Below are positions 60,779-64,000 of a stretch of 64,000 nt of DNA, one piece after another. The DNA is from Sipunculus nudus (taxonomy: Eukaryota; Annelida; Sipuncula; Golfingiida; Sipunculidae): the NCBI GenBank assembly GCA_026874595.1, contig CM049309.1, positions 52,608,079 through 52,672,078 on the forward strand, written 5' to 3'. The notes under the pieces are model-generated. The model did no database searches. It was not told the origin of the DNA and worked only from the letters and a program-made list of their open reading frames with translations. Made by a program: the position numbers and the translations under genes. Each line of letters opens with the position of its first letter. The first letter of the stretch is position 1.

Positions 60779-62328
60779 CGTGCACTCTTTTTCACATTAA
60801 GTAAAGTCTGATGATTATTAGAATATGTTCCTTAACAAAAGCAATGCACCTTGTGTTAGCACCTCGATTGTACACCAAGATTGACTAAACTGATTAAAAA
60901 TGTAGCTTCCATTAGGTGCTTGCTGGACCAATGATTTTATTTTACTCCTTCATAATCATTTCTAAAGAAGGTTTAGGGATCAGTGAGTACGGTACTGACT
61001 CTGATCTTTTATTACAAGCATAGAGAAAAGTACATGGAAGTAAACACCAATAACTCAATTGAAATCCGACCATATGACCGAAAAAATAAACAAAATATTT
61101 TTATTATACATAATTATAACCCATATTTTATAATCTGTCGAAAGGGAGATAAGATTTAAGGAAGTTAATGAATATTTTACAACTCTATAATACCAGACTT
61201 TTCATGTCCTTAAACAAGAGTGCTAGAAGAAAATCGGGGAAAATGTTTAACTTGATAATCTGTATCTTTTTGTGATACTGCACACTAAGAGAAGTGAGGA
61301 TGTAAACGTGTTATATTAAACACCGAATATTTTTGCCTTATAAATATAGCGCACTTACCGATGCTACCGTAGTTTATTGTCTGGAACCAGACACATCGGG
61401 CCACGTGGGTACTGTTATCTTGACATGTCTCTCTCGCCGCTGCTGCTGGCCGGAAGTAACTGCCCAGCTGAAGACACATCCGGTCCCCAGGCATGTTCTG
61501 TCGTACCATAGACTCCGCCTCCGCTCTAAGGGTGTCGTTGTCATAGTCAACTGACGTGTCAACGTAGTAGCAAGAATGACATGTCAAGGAGGCCGCTGGA
61601 AATAAATTATTAGTGATCACTGCACACTCGTAAATTAGCACAAGGTAAAATAAATTAAATAATTATACTAGGAATCCGCCATTCACTTATTCGGTCCATA
61701 GTCTTAGGTTCATTCGTGCATAAGTGACCATACATTTGTGAAAACAACGTATTGCTTAATGACGTCCCTGGATCCGTATCATGTGCCGGATCCACAACAA
61801 ATTCTAATCGATTCTTCCGTGGCCCAATTCCGAAATGCTCTGAAAAATTTATTAGAATATGTTCATGATTGTGTGAGTTATGTAGTGAACACACACACAC
61901 ACACACACACACATGATAGGACATAAACGCATACCCTCCTGGCGGAGGCAAAAATCGCGCACTGTTATTTACCGAAAATGACTTTTTAGATAAGTATTAT
62001 CATAATTAATGTTTTCTTTGTAATGAACTTGGTTCAAGCTATTGGCAATGTCTAGTCTACTACACATAAACAGTACCAACTGAAATTTTTCCGAGAATTG
62101 ATGACTTTTATCGATTGTCAGTGACTGAAAATGTTGAACCTCACTTTGAAGAACTATTGAAAAAGTGCTAAAAAGAGTTCTATCTAATTGTGCCATATTT
62201 TTGTCATATTTTATTATAAGAAGAAAATCAACCTAGCGATAGAGTTTATATCCCTTGTGCTAATCTTAAATAAACTTACCTCCAGATACTAGGGCGGTTA
62301 TGGTCAAAATATTCATAAGAAGATGCAT
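58949..62328 (-). CDS. Ly6/uPAR three-finger GPI-anchored protein, copy 3
   Basis: Exons: 62280-62328 (signal peptide MHLLMNILTITALVSG), 61359-61595 (237 nt), 58949-59259. All junctions are GT-AG in phase 1, giving 198 residues. The mature chain begins AASLTCHSCYYVDTSVD, followed by an N-D-T glycosylation site, DRMC, ETC and ARCVWFQ. The last exon has SRNCF, DKGC, QICWCNTDRCN and GPC, then a hydrophobic tail (HLAVLSSILAAFVSTMV) as expected for GPI anchoring. This is the most compact copy, with introns of 2.1 and 0.7 kb. A TATAAG sequence lies about 70 bp upstream of the ATG (62400-62405, minus strand). Confidence 0.83.
60717..60775. repeat. (TA)n microsatellite in intron 2 of Ly6 copy 3
   Basis: About 29 TA units. 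Confidence 0.95.
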
Positions 62329-62399
62329 TTTTTGTCAGTTGTGTCTAGTCGATTGGACAGGAAATGAAATGTGGCTTCACGTTAGCGTACAAGTGTCCC

Positions 62400-62405
62400 C
62401 TTATA
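62400..62405 (-). promoter_or_regulatory. Possible TATA box of Ly6 copy 3
   Basis: Minus-strand TATAAG is placed 72 bp before the start codon, which would give a leader of roughly 40 nt. No second element was identified with confidence. Confidence 0.3.
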
Positions 62406-62409
62406 ATAT

Positions 62410-64000
62410 TAATCAAAGCTGGTCATATTCGAGTACAATCAATGTTGATACTGTTACTGGTAACTCACGCTAAAAACTTGTGATAATCACCATAGCAATA
62501 CCCACGGCCGCCTTGTTTTACCTGACACCGGGTCATATCTGTGACACATGTCAGCGGGCAGTCGGATTATAAGCATTCGTTGCTTATATTCTAACTAATA
62601 CTGGAATTTACCTTGTAATCGAAAGATAAGAGAACGATAGATATAGGTTATAAGAACCCGCCCCCCCCCCCCCCAAAAAAAACGAGGCCTATGCAAAGAC
62701 AAACACATTTGCTTTGGACAGGTAAACCACCCTTATGTCTGAATAAAAAAGACTGCTGCTTTTTAATGGTAGAGTAAAAGAATATAGCCCATGATTATAG
62801 TGGATAGGCGTCGCTCCACCATCAATGTAATTAGACGATGAGACTAGCGTTTACGAATAAAGAACTCCGACCACTATTATATCACACATTCAATAAATAT
62901 ATTATTTTACCCCTGAAATAAATTCGACTATACGCTCTAGACGCAACGGTTAGAAAACATGCATATGTTGCTCTGACTATACGCTGACAGTTATACTGCC
63001 CTCTGATGAGTCTGGCAACAGACGACGGGGATATGTGCACTGAAATACTTCGTACGTATAAGCAACCCCCCCTCCCCCCAGGTTTCCCAAATTAATTTCT
63101 ATTAATGTTGAGAATTCAAATCAATAGTGGTCACCTTTTGTAACATTTCTAATCAATTCTAGTCATTCATACCCCAAATATCATTATTCCCATTTATTGT
63201 TTTTTTTATTTATGTAAAAACTAATAACCCATATGGATAGATTGTGCTCCAGTCAGTGTGTTGTTCGAGTATACACAGTATCTAAAGCCAGAAACATGAT
63301 GACAACTGTCAGGTGGTGAGATTCTTTGAATTCTCTCCACAGACGCAGGAAGGTTAAGAAAAAGAATTCTATTCAAAAAGGGTACCAGACGTACAAAACT
63401 TAAAGAACTATGTAAAACCAGACGGGCTGAACGTCATGATGTATTTGAGTTTCCCATATCCCTTTTTTATGCACCACTTGTCGAGTCTCTTGAACATTTT
63501 GCTGCATTACCTTACACCAGAACACCAAAGATTGCAGATGCCAATTCCCAGCTGCTTGTAATTATAATCACCAGATTTTATATCATATTAAGCAATCAGC
63601 AGTGTTTATCTTACAAACAATGTATGTTTACCTTGCATACATTGAGGGATCTCAAATTCACTGCAAGAGAGATGCTTAGTTATAGGGAAAGCCTTTGAAC
63701 AGGTTAGAATGGCTCAGAAAACACTTCCAGAAAACAGAAAAACTATTGAGATATATTATTTTGAAGAGAGTCTGCAAAATTCAAGAAACAAGGAATAATG
63801 TTCAAAAAATATGCTTTGCAATACTTCAGAGTATGCGCCACTATTAAATATTTCTTGACCACATGGCAAATAAAATGACTTTCATGTTTACATAGCTGTG
63901 CCAAGGAGCCGTTCTTGGAGCAAGCATACTACCAAATATGATAAGAAAAGTGCCTTATATTAAACATTCTGACTTCTCAAAAATGATATTGATTCAGAAA
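62410..64000. other. Unassigned DNA upstream of Ly6 copy 3
   Basis: A C-run lies at 62660-62675. At about 63370-63560 two plus-strand frames stay open together for over 55 codons, but neither has an ATG context, splice pair or recognisable family, so no gene is called. Confidence 0.35.

Noticed and set aside
63370-63560. Two overlapping plus-strand open frames near the right edge
   Set aside because: Both frames are open over the same bases, there is no start or splice evidence, and neither resembles a known protein.

Overview
This is animal nuclear DNA: AT-rich, with genes cut into short exons by canonical GT-AG introns, many (TA)n, (CA)n and (AAT)n microsatellites, poly-G runs, and a dense mix of old non-LTR retrotransposons, SINEs, a Penelope-like element and many families of small inverted-repeat (MITE-like) DNA transposons. 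The repeat styles and the Ly6 protein type fit a marine lophotrochozoan such as a mollusc or brachiopod. That placement is an inference; no species diagnosis is possible from sequence alone. No rRNA, tRNA gene, CRISPR array or prokaryotic-style operon is seen.

Four protein-coding genes can be assembled exon by exon, all on the minus strand and all with open frames and matching splice phases. (1) 21734 down to 13152: an eight-exon gene for a 751-residue protein joining a PHD zinc finger, a FLYWCH zinc finger and a MULE (Mutator-like) transposase domain with two recognisable catalytic aspartates. (2-4) Three three-exon genes for small, secreted, probably GPI-anchored Ly6/uPAR three-finger proteins at 39775-32897, 49960-41797 and 62328-58949. 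They share the same architecture (signal-peptide exon of 46-49 nt, a central exon of exactly 237 nt, a last exon of 311-323 nt, all introns in phase 1), so they are tandem duplicates.

Layout: 1-8.3 kb is mostly unassigned AT-rich DNA with two dispersed repeats and one possible ATG exon. 8.4-8.8 kb is a GC-richer patch that may be a promoter. 9.7-12 kb holds a hAT-like MITE, a CACGTG-ended MITE and a GTTTCGTAC-motif array. 13.1-21.8 kb is the PHD-FLYWCH-MULE gene. 22-32 kb is a repeat-rich spacer with two decayed non-LTR retrotransposons, several MITEs, a second GTTTCGTAC array and a tRNA-derived SINE. 32.9-62.4 kb is the Ly6 cluster. Its introns and spacers hold a ~5.2-kb TIR-bounded element filled with tandem repeats, a nested hAT insertion with a perfect 8-bp target duplication, a Penelope-like fragment with a hammerhead-ribozyme-like core, and repeats rich in AGGTCA half sites. 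62.4-64 kb is unassigned.

The transposase-like gene and the Ly6 cluster show no functional link. The Ly6 products would act at the cell surface or outside the cell; the PHD-FLYWCH-MULE product would be nuclear.
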